From: Phycisphaerales bacterium
GTDB lineage: Bacteria; Planctomycetota; Phycisphaerae; Phycisphaerales; UBA1924
Assembly: GCA_029260495.1 (NCBI GenBank)
Contig: JAJDDD010000008.1
Location: 1 to 64,000 of the forward strand
Length of the DNA stretch: 64,000 nucleotides
Direction of reading: 5' to 3'
Below the pieces are notes generated by a model. The model was not told the origin of the DNA and did not search any database. It saw only the letters and a list, made by a program, of their open reading frames with translations. Every line of letters starts with the position of its first letter. Within the stretch, counting starts at the first letter, position 1. Position numbers and translations under genes: made by a program. Shown in pieces: positions 9,730-19,160 of the stretch.

Positions 9730-10670
9730 AGACACTCTGTCTCTCTATCGTTCTCGCGTCCATGAGCCTCGCGGGCCCAGCCGCCCTCGCTCAGCACGAC
9801 GCCCACCACATCGCCGGCGCCAAAGCACAGGATTCGAAGCCGGTCAACGCCATGTGCCCCGTCGGCAAAGAAGCCATCGTTTTGTCCGCTGGAACGGTTG
9901 ACTACAAAGGGAACACCATCGGTATTTGCTGCCCAGGGTGCGGCGAAGAGTTCCTCGCTTGGGATGAAAATCGCAAAGACCAGTTCATTACCCTCGCGAT
10001 GGCTGGCAAAGAACCCGGCCAGCTTCTCAAAGTTCAAACCGAAGTAAATGAAGTAGACGAAAAGGTCTGGACCGAGCCCTACGCGCTCAATATGTGTCCT
10101 GTCTCCGGCGAGGAGCTCGGCTCAATGGATGACACCATTATTAAATCCTACAAAGGCCGCGAAGTTCGCTTCTGTTGTGAAAAATGCATCGGCATGTTCG
10201 AGGCTGACCAAGCCGCGTACATGAAGAAAATCGACGAGCAGATCATCAAGGACCAACTCCCGTATTATCCAATGCAGACATGCATCGTTTCAGGTGAGTC
10301 ACTCGTCGAAGACGGCGAGAGCATCGCCACTGACATGGTCTATGGCAACCGGCTCGTGCGACTTTGCTGCAAGATGTGCAAACGCGAGTTCAAGGCCGAT
10401 CCTGAGAAATTTATCGCGAAACTCAACCAGACGACCGCCGACGCTCAGCGCGCAGACTATCCGCTCAATACCTGTGTTGTCGGCGGCGGCGAACTCGGTT
10501 CGATGGGCGAGCCATTCGAGACTGTCATCGCTGGCCGGCTCATGCGCTTCTGCTGCGAGGGCTGCGAGCCCAAAGCCAACGCGAATCCGCTGAAGTACAT
10601 CGCAATGGTCGATCAGGCGTGGCGGTCGGAAGGCAAGTTCATGCCCGTTGCCAATGCCGATCAAGAATAG
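9726..10670 (+). CDS. Periplasmic protein with four TRASH/YHS-like Cys repeats
   Basis: 314 aa. The GTG start at 9726 is supported by AAGGAG 7 nt upstream, by a GTGA overlap with the pump stop, and because it begins a clean signal peptide (VKTLCLSIVLASMSLAGPAALA). After it come four tandem repeats of about 70 residues, each with an N-terminal C-P-V/x-V-G/S-G-E turn and a C-terminal pair of the type CCxxC: ICCPGC, FCCEKC, LCCKMC and FCCEGC. This is the TRASH/YHS-type metal-binding pattern. Four copies in one exported protein behind a metal pump suggest a periplasmic metal-binding or delivery component. That role is inference. The fourth copy is the most divergent (GCEPKANANP). Confidence 0.83.
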   Translation: MKTLCLSIVLASMSLAGPAALAQHDAHHIAGAKAQDSKPVNAMCPVGKEAIVLSAGTVDYKGNTIGICCPGCGEEFLAWDENRKDQFITLAMAGKEPGQLLKVQTEVNEVDEKVWTEPYALNMCPVSGEELGSMDDTIIKSYKGREVRFCCEKCIGMFEADQAAYMKKIDEQIIKDQLPYYPMQTCIVSGESLVEDGESIATDMVYGNRLVRLCCKMCKREFKADPEKFIAKLNQTTADAQRADYPLNTCVVGGGELGSMGEPFETVIAGRLMRFCCEGCEPKANANPLKYIAMVDQAWRSEGKFMPVANADQE

Positions 10671-10685
10671 CCCACGAATCACAAC

Positions 10686-10717
10686 GAAGACGTCAATCTC
10701 AACAGCTTGGCGTCTTC
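10686..10717. terminator. Possible bidirectional terminator hairpin
   Basis: GAAGACG (10686-10692) can pair with CGTCTTC (10711-10717) in the short gap between the convergent TRASH-repeat and GT2 genes. There is no clear T-run, so support is weak. Confidence 0.3.
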
Positions 10718-10756
10718 ATTCATGTATCGAAGCAGCCACACTATCATTCAGCGTTG

Positions 10757-11824
10757 TCACGGCAATGCCGAAGCGTCTCTGAGTAGCGACCAGCGCATTG
10801 GCTCCTCGTGCGCCGCGTCATAGAGCCCCCAGCGCCAGAGGTACCTTTTCAACGGCGTCCACTGTTCAGCCAGCACGCTCAGCAGATCATCATCCGCCAT
10901 CCCCGCGGGCTTCTCCGAGAGTGACAGGAAAGATCGCTCAATCCGCTCTGCATCAAGTCGCTCGCGAGCCAGGGCGCGGTCGATGTAGTCCAGCTCATCC
11001 GCAGTTCGGATGTCGCGCCGGAAAATATCTTGCGCAAAGGCCGGGTTGTAGTCAGCAAACGACCACGCAGATCGCCCCAGCAGGTATTCGCGCCGATGCA
11101 GATCGGTCGGCGTCATCCGATGGTCATGAACAACCTGCGCATCAGGAGCATGAATAATTGCGGCGCCCCCCTGGTGCTGCAAACGGTGCGCAAGTTCGGT
11201 GTCGTCATACCCGTAGGCATTGGCAAAATCCGGAAAACCCCCCAGCCGGCGAGTCAGATCAGTCGACGCTGACATGTTCAGCCCAAAGCAATTACGGTAA
11301 TCAACCGCGTAAGGCGAACTCGCGTGGGGCTTTGGCGGCGGAAAAAAAAGAATGGCTGTCCGCTGGATCATCACATCAAAAAGATTCGGCTCCGCAATGC
11401 TCAGCCACTCCGCTGGTCCCGTCGCCACCACCGGCTCCGCACCAGCATGAAGATTCAGATGAGTTCGCAACAACCCCGGCTGTGCGTAGGCGTCGTCGTT
11501 CAGCGAGAGAAAGATCGCCCCCCGCGCCGCATCCAGCATTCGCTGACGAATCGCAATCAGCCCAATCTTCGGAAAAAGCTCGACGCGCATTTTGTCAGCA
11601 AGCCTTTCCGGAATCTCCAAAGTCGCCCCGCCATGCTCCGCACCCCCATCCACACCCACGATCACCTCAAAATCTGCGTCAACATCCTGCTCTGCAAGAC
11701 ATTCAAGGCAGAGGCGAAGCTTGCTCGCTCGCTGATACGTCGGGATGAGCACGCTCAGTTTCAAAGGGGAATCCTGTGCAAGGTTGCGGGATGCTAGAGG
11801 ATGCAGCAAGTGTTCACGCGACAT
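10757..11824 (-). CDS. GT2 family glycosyltransferase
   Basis: A GT-A fold glycosyltransferase of 355 aa. The nucleotide-binding start LSVLIPTYQRASKLR is at about residues 23-37, then VIVGVDGG, and the metal-binding acidic motif is SLNDDAY (about residue 108). A second acidic region, YGYDDTELAHRL, is typical of the GT2 acceptor-side loop (E/D-D). The family transfers a sugar from a nucleotide donor to a glycan or protein. It has no membrane segment, so it probably acts in the cytoplasm. It is divergent from the glycosyltransferase operon at 11895 with a 70-nt gap and is the left border of the glycan cluster. Donor and acceptor cannot be told. Confidence 0.9.
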   Translation of the reverse strand: MSREHLLHPLASRNLAQDSPLKLSVLIPTYQRASKLRLCLECLAEQDVDADFEVIVGVDGGAEHGGATLEIPERLADKMRVELFPKIGLIAIRQRMLDAARGAIFLSLNDDAYAQPGLLRTHLNLHAGAEPVVATGPAEWLSIAEPNLFDVMIQRTAILFFPPPKPHASSPYAVDYRNCFGLNMSASTDLTRRLGGFPDFANAYGYDDTELAHRLQHQGGAAIIHAPDAQVVHDHRMTPTDLHRREYLLGRSAWSFADYNPAFAQDIFRRDIRTADELDYIDRALARERLDAERIERSFLSLSEKPAGMADDDLLSVLAEQWTPLKRYLWRWGLYDAAHEEPMRWSLLRDASALP

Positions 11825-11894
11825 CGACGAAGCTCATTTTAGAGGATACGCAAGAATTTCCACCGTCGGGCCCGGCGTGTCCGATAAGGTCAAA

Positions 11895-13910
11895 ATGCCT
11901 GCTGCTGTCGTCGAATCTTCTGAGGTGTCGCTGCGCCGTTCGGTCTCGGAGTTGATTCCGGGCTTCGTCCCGCCCGCCGACGGTCGCGTGCGCGGAGTCG
12001 TCATCGTTGGGCTGGATGACCCCGGGCTCGTAAATCAGGTGCTCGCCACGTTTCCACCAACTGCTGACGGTTACGAAACACCCATCTTCGTCATCGAGCC
12101 TCGGTCCGAAGTCGTCACCCCCGCCATCGAGCAAGGCGCCTTCACACCCTCACCCCGCGTGCGAGTCTTTACAGATGAGCGGTGCATCGAAGATTTTCTA
12201 AATCACTGTCGCAGTCGAATTGCGCTATCTCTCCCAAAGCACCTCGTCTCAGGCGCCGCCACTTCATCTCGCTGGGGAGGCGCCATTGCAGAAGGATTAC
12301 GCGAACTTGCGCGCACACAACAGCATGAGGATCAACGAGCTCGCGCGCGCCTGAACGCCCTGTGGGCGACTCGGGGCATTGACCACTGGAAGCGCCGTTA
12401 CGAAGACATTCTCGCCGGGCGAGAGCCAGCCCGCATCCTGATGCTCACTTCCCGATATTCGACCTTCGTTCAGCACGCTGCCAAAGACCTCGCCGAAGCC
12501 TTCAGCGAGATGGAGTGCGAAGCTCGCGTTCTCATGGAGCCCGATGAGCACGCCACACTCACAACTCTCTACTACCTGGGTGAAGTCGAGCAGTTTGACC
12601 CCGATCTCATTGTCAGCATCAACTTCCCCCGCGCAGCGCTCGGCAATGTGCTTCCCGATGGCTGGCCGTTTGTGTGCTGGGTCCAGGACGCGATGCCCCA
12701 CCTCTTCAGCGGCGCCTACGCACCAAAGACTCCCCTCGACTTCATGGCTGGACACATCTACGCCGACGCAGCCGCCCGCGCCAGGTACACATCGGAGTCG
12801 CTGTTACAGCATCCGGTGTGTGTCTCGACGAAAAAATTTCATCCCGGCGCGCTGAACAAACAACACGCCGACCAGTTTCAATGCGATATCGCTTATGTGA
12901 GTCATCGCGCCCAGACTCCTGACATATTCCACGAGCGGTTCGTCGCCGGCGCCGGGATTCCCCCTTCCCTTTTGCCCGCAGTCCAGCGATGCCGCACCAG
13001 CGTAAGAGAAGCAGTGTCAGCCTGGCCCACGGAATCGCGCACCAGTGCATTCAACGCTGCCGCTGCTGAGCTAGCCAAAGATCTCGGACGCCCCGGCGAT
13101 GCGCGCATGGCGGATCTGTTCCTGTATCAATACGTCCTTCCACTTGGAGAGCTTCTCCTCCGTCACGAAACGCTCGAATGGGCAGCTCAGATTGCGCAAA
13201 CTGCTCGCCTGTCATTTAACATCTACGGTCGAGGCTGGGAAGAGCATCCGACACTCAGCCTGTTTGCAGCAGGCCCCGTCGGTCATGGTGACGAACTGCG
13301 CGCCTGCTATCAGTCAGCAGCTGTCCATCTTCACGCCTCGGTACTGGGTTGCGGCCACCAGCGCGTCTGGGAGTGCGCGCTCTCCGGAGGGCTTCCATTG
13401 TGCCGTCGCTCGTGGGATGAGCTCTACTGGCACGACTGGATGGAGTCACGCGCCTTCGTCACAAGCGGAATTCCAAATGATGTCAGTTTTTACAAGCCGC
13501 GCTGGCCTGCCTACATCATCGCCGACCACCCGAAACTCATGCACATGGTCCGCCGCCGTCAGCTCACGCCCCCTCCGCCTGGCGGCTGGGATCATGACTA
13601 CATGCACGGGCTCTATGCACAGATCGAGTACGACGAAACAAATAGGCCGCTTGATGCCCCGGTTCCACCGGAGCACGCGCGGCCGATCCGACTCCTCGGC
13701 GATCCGCAAAACCTCATGTTTTCCACTATTGACGAGCTGCAAGAAAAGATACTGTGCGGCGTCGAGAGATCCACATGGCGCACGTCATTATCCCGTGGAG
13801 TCGCACATCGCGTTCGAGCGACGGTCAGCACCGCCTGCTTCGCTCAACGTTTGCTCGATCTTGTGGCCAGCGGAATCAATAGTGCAGATACAAAGGAGCG
13901 CATCGCGTGA
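11895..13910 (+). CDS. GT-B glycosyltransferase, CgeB-like, with long N-terminal extension
   Basis: 671 aa from the ATG at 11895, which is preceded by AAGG; the longer frame from 11745 would run into the divergent GT2 gene. The first 200 residues are of unknown type. The middle resembles the N-domain of CgeB-like glycosyltransferases (ARILMLTSRYSTFVQHAAKDL; DPDLIVSINFPR; VCWVQDAMPHLFSG). The C-terminal segment SVLGCGHQRVWECALSGGLP matches the donor-binding pattern of the glyco_trans_1_2 type. It is the first gene of a four-gene run joined by overlapping stop and start codons. It is probably a cytoplasmic enzyme of surface-glycan or protein-glycan synthesis; the substrate is unknown. Confidence 0.8.
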   Translation: MPAAVVESSEVSLRRSVSELIPGFVPPADGRVRGVVIVGLDDPGLVNQVLATFPPTADGYETPIFVIEPRSEVVTPAIEQGAFTPSPRVRVFTDERCIEDFLNHCRSRIALSLPKHLVSGAATSSRWGGAIAEGLRELARTQQHEDQRARARLNALWATRGIDHWKRRYEDILAGREPARILMLTSRYSTFVQHAAKDLAEAFSEMECEARVLMEPDEHATLTTLYYLGEVEQFDPDLIVSINFPRAALGNVLPDGWPFVCWVQDAMPHLFSGAYAPKTPLDFMAGHIYADAAARARYTSESLLQHPVCVSTKKFHPGALNKQHADQFQCDIAYVSHRAQTPDIFHERFVAGAGIPPSLLPAVQRCRTSVREAVSAWPTESRTSAFNAAAAELAKDLGRPGDARMADLFLYQYVLPLGELLLRHETLEWAAQIAQTARLSFNIYGRGWEEHPTLSLFAAGPVGHGDELRACYQSAAVHLHASVLGCGHQRVWECALSGGLPLCRRSWDELYWHDWMESRAFVTSGIPNDVSFYKPRWPAYIIADHPKLMHMVRRRQLTPPPPGGWDHDYMHGLYAQIEYDETNRPLDAPVPPEHARPIRLLGDPQNLMFSTIDELQEKILCGVERSTWRTSLSRGVAHRVRATVSTACFAQRLLDLVASGINSADTKERIA

Positions 13911-15286
13911 AACAGCGCCCTCTCTGCCTGGCGCTGGTGAGTCGCGAGTATCCTCCCTTTTACGGCGGCGGAATCGGCACATACGCCCGATGGATCGTTC
14001 CCGCACTTGCAAATGCTGGCGTACGGGTCCACGTGGTCACCGAAGTCCATGACGCCACGCACCCACGTGTCGAAGTTAGCGGGAATGTCACGACTCATCG
14101 CGTTCCTCTCGCGATCGGTCGTGGCGGATGGACCAGCGGCGCCGCTAGGTTCTCTATCAACGCCGGGCGCAAGATCGATGAACTCAAACGCCGGGGAGAA
14201 ATTTCAATCGCCGAGTTCGCAGAGTGTGAAGCAGCCGCTGCGGCGCTGCTCTTGCTCCAAAGCAGCCGGCGAATAGGCCAACGAGTTCCAACGCTGATTC
14301 ACTTGCACACGCCCTCTGAAATGCTCTTCGTCTTGCGTTCGCTCTCGTCACGCGCGTTGGATCAATCACTCAGCTCCTACTTCATCGCAGAGCGCCTGGC
14401 GCTCCGACTTGCCGACCGCATCGGCGCTCCATCCCGCTTCATCGCGGACTGGGCCCACGAGCATTATGATCTTTCCGAGCACCCCGCTGTCATCCCATAT
14501 GCACTCCCCCCCGCACATCGGGCGCCCCCACCAGCGCGCGCACCAACGGTGCTGTATGTCGGTCGCATCGAGCCAAGAAAAGGTGTCGAGCCTCTGCTCC
14601 TCGGGTGGAAGCGCGTCTTGGCGCAGCATCCCGGCGCTCAACTGCGCCTCGCAGGCGCCGACACCGCCGGCGCACCGGATGGTGGCTCTCTCCGCGCCTA
14701 CCTGCTCGAACTGCTCACTCCAGACGAACGGCGCTCCGTCCGATTTCTAGGTCGTCTCAACTCCGATGCGCTCCATGAAGAATATGCAAACGCAGCCATC
14801 TGTGTTATTCCCTCACTCTGGGAAAACTTTCCCAACACCTGCATCGAATCCATGACGCACGCCCGCGCCGTCGCAGTTTCCGATCACGGTGGCATGATCG
14901 AAATGATCGAAGGAACAGACGCCGGCCTCGCATTTGCTGCAGGAGACCCACAAGATTTAGCGAACTGTCTCAGCAGCATGCTCAACGAAGGGCTACCACG
15001 CCTCGCCCAACGCGGCCGGGCGGCGCGCCAGCGCATCACAAACCTCTGCGATCCTGACCGCGTCGCTGAACAGCGAATCGAACTGTACTGCTCAACCATC
15101 GCCCGCAGCGCTGCAAACAAAAACGATGCAAATTCATCCCAATTCCAAACAATGTTCACAGAATGGAAGCGCGCCGAGAGTGTCGTCGCAGGCAATCTTG
15201 ATGATATTGACTTGCCCACGCCAGGCCCGGAGATTGCGCGGTGGGTCGAGCGTCAAGAGCGCGAGTTATCGGAGATGACGGCGTGA
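13907..15286 (+). CDS. GT4 family glycosyltransferase
   Basis: 459 aa with a GTG start at 13907, set by AAAGGAG 8 nt upstream and a GTGA overlap with the preceding stop. The N-terminal acceptor domain begins SREYPPFYGGGIGTYAR, with the Gly-rich loop of GT4 enzymes. The C-terminal donor domain has VLYVGRIEPRKGVEPLL and the EX7E motif ENFPNTCIE inside SLWENFPNTCIESM. Retaining glycosyltransferases of this family use nucleotide sugars. A helical tail of about 80 residues after the catalytic domain (from about residue 380) is unassigned. It is translationally coupled on both sides. Confidence 0.93.
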   Translation: MKQRPLCLALVSREYPPFYGGGIGTYARWIVPALANAGVRVHVVTEVHDATHPRVEVSGNVTTHRVPLAIGRGGWTSGAARFSINAGRKIDELKRRGEISIAEFAECEAAAAALLLLQSSRRIGQRVPTLIHLHTPSEMLFVLRSLSSRALDQSLSSYFIAERLALRLADRIGAPSRFIADWAHEHYDLSEHPAVIPYALPPAHRAPPPARAPTVLYVGRIEPRKGVEPLLLGWKRVLAQHPGAQLRLAGADTAGAPDGGSLRAYLLELLTPDERRSVRFLGRLNSDALHEEYANAAICVIPSLWENFPNTCIESMTHARAVAVSDHGGMIEMIEGTDAGLAFAAGDPQDLANCLSSMLNEGLPRLAQRGRAARQRITNLCDPDRVAEQRIELYCSTIARSAANKNDANSSQFQTMFTEWKRAESVVAGNLDDIDLPTPGPEIARWVERQERELSEMTA

Positions 15287-16401
15287 AAACAGTCGTGCTC
15301 ATCACTCAGCGCTATGCAGAAACGGAACATCCCGCCGCCCTGTGCGCACAGGTGCTGACAAAGGCCCTGAGCGCACACGGATACAACGTGCATGTCATAT
15401 GCAGGCCCGGCCGCATTCCCGCGCCAATGCACGAATGCTGCAGATCCATCACAATTCATCGCCTCAATGTGCGCCGTGATGCTCCCGAGCGCCTCTTTGC
15501 TGTCGAAGCGTCCCGTCGTCTGCGTGGACTGGCGGCGCGCCGCATGTGCGACGCCATAGAGTGTGTCGATGCCCCAAGTTGCGCGCTCGCAGCTACACTC
15601 CTGCGCGAAGCAGGGGGGCATCGGGCGCCAGTCATTTCAATCTGCATCGGAGCTTTGCATACAGCACGAGCGCGAACTGCCCACTCATTTGCCGATCGCA
15701 CTCTCTTTCTCTCCGAGCATTCGCGTCGGTGCGCAATCAAATCTGGAGTTCCCGCAGAAACAACACAGGTGATCCCACTCCCTATCGAAACCAACGCATG
15801 GGCCGGCCCGGACCACGACTGCCCAGCCTTTGTTCTCGCGTCTTCGCTGGAACAGCATGTCCATGCTGCTATCTCCGACGCTTTTGCCCAATCCGGCGCA
15901 GACAAATACGGATGGGCTCTTGCGGCGCCAGGCGCCAGCGGGCACTGGCTCGTCTCCGCCGAGCAGCGCAGCCAATCAATACAGAACAACGATTCTGTCA
16001 TCATCGTTCCTGCAGCCGATAGGCATGAGCCGATCGCCGCCATGCTCGCCATCGCAGCCGGCCACATCTTCATCGTGAGCGATCAATCACAACTCGTCGA
16101 TCAACTCCCTAAGTCTTCGCAAAAACTACTGGTCTATCGTGAAGGTGACTCCGCCTCTCTGGCTGATTGCATGCGAACCATCGCACAAATGACGAGCGCC
16201 CATCGCAACGAGATCGCACAAGCCATCAGCGCCGCCATCCGTATCGAAAGCGAGCCGGTGGATATAGTCGCTCAACACGAAGCCTGTTGGATCGATTCGC
16301 TTCATCGCCATTTTCCACATATTTCGATGCACAAAACATGGAAGCTGGCAGAACACGCCATGGTCGCCCGAGCCGCTGGGAAAATGGAGACATCGCAATG
16401 A
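15283..16401 (+). CDS. Divergent GT4-like protein, no EX7E motif seen
   Basis: 372 aa. The GTG at 15283 is chosen for GGAG 8 nt upstream and a GTGA overlap with the preceding stop. The N-terminus VVLITQRYAETEHPAALC followed by HGYNVHVICRPGR is a GT4-type acceptor Rossmann half, and TLFLSEHSRRCAIKSGVPAE with VIPLPIE resembles the usual start of the donor half. The second half is short, and I cannot find the EX7E motif or a convincing phosphate-binding loop. It may be an inactive or strongly diverged partner of the neighbouring glycosyltransferase (inference). It overlaps the next gene by ATGA. Confidence 0.7.
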   Translation: MKTVVLITQRYAETEHPAALCAQVLTKALSAHGYNVHVICRPGRIPAPMHECCRSITIHRLNVRRDAPERLFAVEASRRLRGLAARRMCDAIECVDAPSCALAATLLREAGGHRAPVISICIGALHTARARTAHSFADRTLFLSEHSRRCAIKSGVPAETTQVIPLPIETNAWAGPDHDCPAFVLASSLEQHVHAAISDAFAQSGADKYGWALAAPGASGHWLVSAEQRSQSIQNNDSVIIVPAADRHEPIAAMLAIAAGHIFIVSDQSQLVDQLPKSSQKLLVYREGDSASLADCMRTIAQMTSAHRNEIAQAISAAIRIESEPVDIVAQHEACWIDSLHRHFPHISMHKTWKLAEHAMVARAAGKMETSQ

Positions 16402-17252
16402 GTGCACGAGCAAGCGATTCACTTGTCATATCACTTGGTGCGAAGGATGGCGCGTCGCAAGTATCGATTCCACTCTCACACAAGAGCTGCTGGGCAAATC
16501 TGCTCGGTCAATGGCCACTCCCCGAACAAGGCGCACTTGATCTTCTCGCCCATGCGATCAGCCAGTGTCATACGCCACTGACTGATGTCACACTCGAAGC
16601 CTGCCCGTCGGCCTGCCTTCTCCCGGTGTTGTGGCTTCGCTCCATCTGGCTTGCGCCCGAGGCAACACTGCGCATCAAGTGGAATCACGTTGACGATCCG
16701 AAGGAGGCCCGGGGACGCCAAGCCGCCGGCCGCCTCGCATGCCTGCTGGCTGACGAAGTAATCTGCAACGATCCCGATCGCGCCCAGCGATTTTGGGGAT
16801 TCGCGACAGGCGCCGTTAACGATCCCCTCGGTGAATCGTTTGACCTGCTGACCAACCTGATCGATCTTTGGGACACTGATCTTCGTCACTTCTCACCCGC
16901 CGCTGACTGGGCTGAAGCCGCCCGCAAAGCTTTCGTCACTTGTGAATCTCTCGATCTCACCCGCGTCGCTATCTACGGCGCCGGCACCCACACACGCGCG
17001 CTCGGCGACGTGCTCGCTGAGCCCGGCGTCGAAGTTGTTTGCATTATCGACGATGACCAACGCCGGCACGGCGACCGCATGTGGGGGCATCCGATCGTAT
17101 CACGCGAAACTGCACTCGAACTCAAGCCCGACGCCGTCGTACTGAGCGCAAACTCAATCGAATCGCTGCTCTGGTCTCGTTCTTCCATCTTTCGGGATGC
17201 GGGGATACGAGTCGCCAGATTGTACGGCCAGGCCCAGGACAACATTGAATAA
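16398..17252 (+). CDS. Glycan-cluster protein ending in a GAGxHT Rossmann module
   Basis: 284 aa. The start at 16398 overlaps the upstream stop by ATGA, and the longer frame runs inside that gene. Residues 1-180 are unrecognised; segments such as DVTLEACPSACLLPVLWLRS recall an N-terminal region without a known motif. Residues about 186-281 form a PglD_N-like Rossmann domain: VAIYGAGTHT loop, strand VVCIIDDD, then GHPIVSRETAL and KPDAVVLSAN. The same module is found in three other proteins of this cluster. It lacks the left-handed beta-helix acyltransferase that follows PglD_N in classical PglD. A nucleotide- or cofactor-binding role is inferred from the fold only. Confidence 0.72.
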   Translation: MSARASDSLVISLGAKDGASQVSIPLSHKSCWANLLGQWPLPEQGALDLLAHAISQCHTPLTDVTLEACPSACLLPVLWLRSIWLAPEATLRIKWNHVDDPKEARGRQAAGRLACLLADEVICNDPDRAQRFWGFATGAVNDPLGESFDLLTNLIDLWDTDLRHFSPAADWAEAARKAFVTCESLDLTRVAIYGAGTHTRALGDVLAEPGVEVVCIIDDDQRRHGDRMWGHPIVSRETALELKPDAVVLSANSIESLLWSRSSIFRDAGIRVARLYGQAQDNIE

Positions 17253-17297
17253 AGCGCACTGTCAATCAATGATCTTCAGTTGACATGCGAATCATTG

Positions 17298-19160
17298 TTA
17301 ATGTCGATCAAAATGGTAGTTATATATTGAAGCGTTGTATCCCGCCGCAAACTGCGGCGAATGAAGCTTGGCTGTCTGGACGAGCCCGCCCGCATTCATC
17401 GCAGCTGTCACACGCTCAATAAGATCCGCTCGCGAGTCATCAAGCTCAAGTGAAACAGACTTCAGCGCTGGGTTTGCCAGTGTGACGACTGCGCCCGCAA
17501 GAACGCGTTCCTCTGCGCCGTCCACATCGATCTTCAGCCGGTTTGGAGTCGGGGCGCCCCACCGCACCATATCATCAAGGCGCACGCCCAGTGCCGCCTG
17601 TTTGAACTCGGGTTTGAATGTCTCACCAAACTCGCCCACGGGCTCTGCGAAACTTGAACCTGCAGACGCGGGTTCGGTGTGCCTCATAAAGAGCGACCCC
17701 GGGCATGTCTCACTATTCAGCGCAATGGAGTACGCTTCAATTCTGTCTGCAAATCCGTTTGTCTGAATGTTTTCCGCGAGCAGTGCAGCATTCCACGGCG
17801 AAGGTTCGAACGCAAGAATCCTGCTCGGCTTTCCAGTCGCAGCGGCATACAGCGTGTAAGGACCAACATTTGCGCCGACATCCCAGAAGACATCTCCCAC
17901 ATCGAACCGCTCAATCCATTTCAGCGTCTCTGGTTCCTTGGTGAGAAGCGTTTCCGCCCGCCATCGCGCCAGATCCGACGGGCACGCAAAAAGAATGGGT
18001 CCGTGTCGTGTTTCAATCCTGCACACACCGGGATCAGCTGCCGCCGCAACCGGCGCACTGCACACCGCGATCAGCGCATGCGGCACGCGACCATGCCGAT
18101 CAGGCTCACCTGCGCGCACCGAACCAGGATCAAGCTCAAAAATCCCCGGTGGAAGCTCTGCGTCATACACCTCATCAACCGGGAGTTGTCCAAGCCATCG
18201 ATCAACCTGAAACCACCTTCTCAGCGCCGCCCCAAAGCTTGCAAGATCAAAATCATGCACATGGTGCGGCGTCGGTCCCAGCTTATTTGGCGTGCTGATG
18301 ATCAGCGCTCCCCCCGGACAAAGCACACGCGCAAACTCCCGAAGAACTTCATCTACGCCTTCGATATGTTCGATTGTTTCAAAGCTCGCAATGAGATCAA
18401 CACTGTCGGAATCAAACCCCGTAGCCACTGCAGAACTATTGCGAAAAACAACATGCTCGCCATCTCCATGCCGCCGCCGTGCGTAATCCACTGCCTGCGC
18501 ATTAAGATCAACTCCCACATACATTTCTGCCTGACCATGCGCACAAAGCATCCGTGCGCCATAGCCAACGCCACATGCAATATCCGCGACACGCCTCCGT
18601 TCAAGCTCGCGAAGCACATCCGCCGCCAACTCATAACGCCGAAGATGAAACTCGGTCCGCTCAGGAGGAATCATCGTCAGCGTCGCGTCATGACGTTCGT
18701 CCCGGTTCAAGACAAGCCATTCTGCGTCAGCCTCAGATATGCCCGGCACTTCGCACAAGCGCATGCGCACAGTCTCTGCCTCAAACTCCAGAAACGAGCC
18801 TTCGTAAGGGCGCACGATTCGAACGCCCTTCGCGTGCAGCGCATCTCCCAGCGTCTCCACCGCACGCCGCGCCAGCCTCTCCTCATACGCAAATGAACTC
18901 ACAACCAGCGCATCAAACCCCGGACCCTCGCCTGCGTCATATTCAGCTAACCACTCCGCCGGCGAGCAGACCCGAACTCCCGACAAGGTCGCTGCCGCCG
19001 GCTCGTCGTCGAAGATCAAACTGACAGTCATCCCATGCTGCGCCCACGGCTGGCGAACGATCGGCTTCGTATGCCGTCCCGCTCCAAACAGGGCAATCTT
19101 CGAGCACCCTTCCGCAGCCAGCGCTCGCGCGGTCCACTCTATCACTCGTGCGCCCAACAT
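17298..19160 (-). CDS. Three-domain protein: GAGxHT module, SAM methyltransferase, FkbM methyltransferase
   Basis: 620 aa. An N-terminal Rossmann module (KIALFGAGRHT at about residues 20-31; LIFDDEP) is followed by a class I SAM methyltransferase (ADIACGVGYGARML about 198; FETIEHIEGVDEVLREFARV; LIISTPNKLGPTPHH). The C-terminus is an FkbM-type methyltransferase (FWDVGANVGPYTLYAAATG; ILAFEPSPWNAALL; LKIDVDGAEERVLAGA). FkbM domains O-methylate sugars or small molecules. The ATG at 19160 has GAGGAG 6 nt upstream; a TTG at 19202 with AGGAGG 7 nt upstream would add 14 residues and is a real alternative. It is convergent with the glycosyltransferase operon and divergent from the gene at 19404. Confidence 0.88.
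   Translation of the reverse strand: MLGARVIEWTARALAAEGCSKIALFGAGRHTKPIVRQPWAQHGMTVSLIFDDEPAAATLSGVRVCSPAEWLAEYDAGEGPGFDALVVSSFAYEERLARRAVETLGDALHAKGVRIVRPYEGSFLEFEAETVRMRLCEVPGISEADAEWLVLNRDERHDATLTMIPPERTEFHLRRYELAADVLRELERRRVADIACGVGYGARMLCAHGQAEMYVGVDLNAQAVDYARRRHGDGEHVVFRNSSAVATGFDSDSVDLIASFETIEHIEGVDEVLREFARVLCPGGALIISTPNKLGPTPHHVHDFDLASFGAALRRWFQVDRWLGQLPVDEVYDAELPPGIFELDPGSVRAGEPDRHGRVPHALIAVCSAPVAAAADPGVCRIETRHGPILFACPSDLARWRAETLLTKEPETLKWIERFDVGDVFWDVGANVGPYTLYAAATGKPSRILAFEPSPWNAALLAENIQTNGFADRIEAYSIALNSETCPGSLFMRHTEPASAGSSFAEPVGEFGETFKPEFKQAALGVRLDDMVRWGAPTPNRLKIDVDGAEERVLAGAVVTLANPALKSVSLELDDSRADLIERVTAAMNAGGLVQTAKLHSPQFAAGYNASIYNYHFDRH

Noticed and set aside
17679-18896. 405-aa plus-strand ORF opposite the methyltransferase gene
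   Set aside because: Its translation is biased to Arg, His and Pro, as in an antisense frame, while the minus strand has clear SAM and FkbM motifs.
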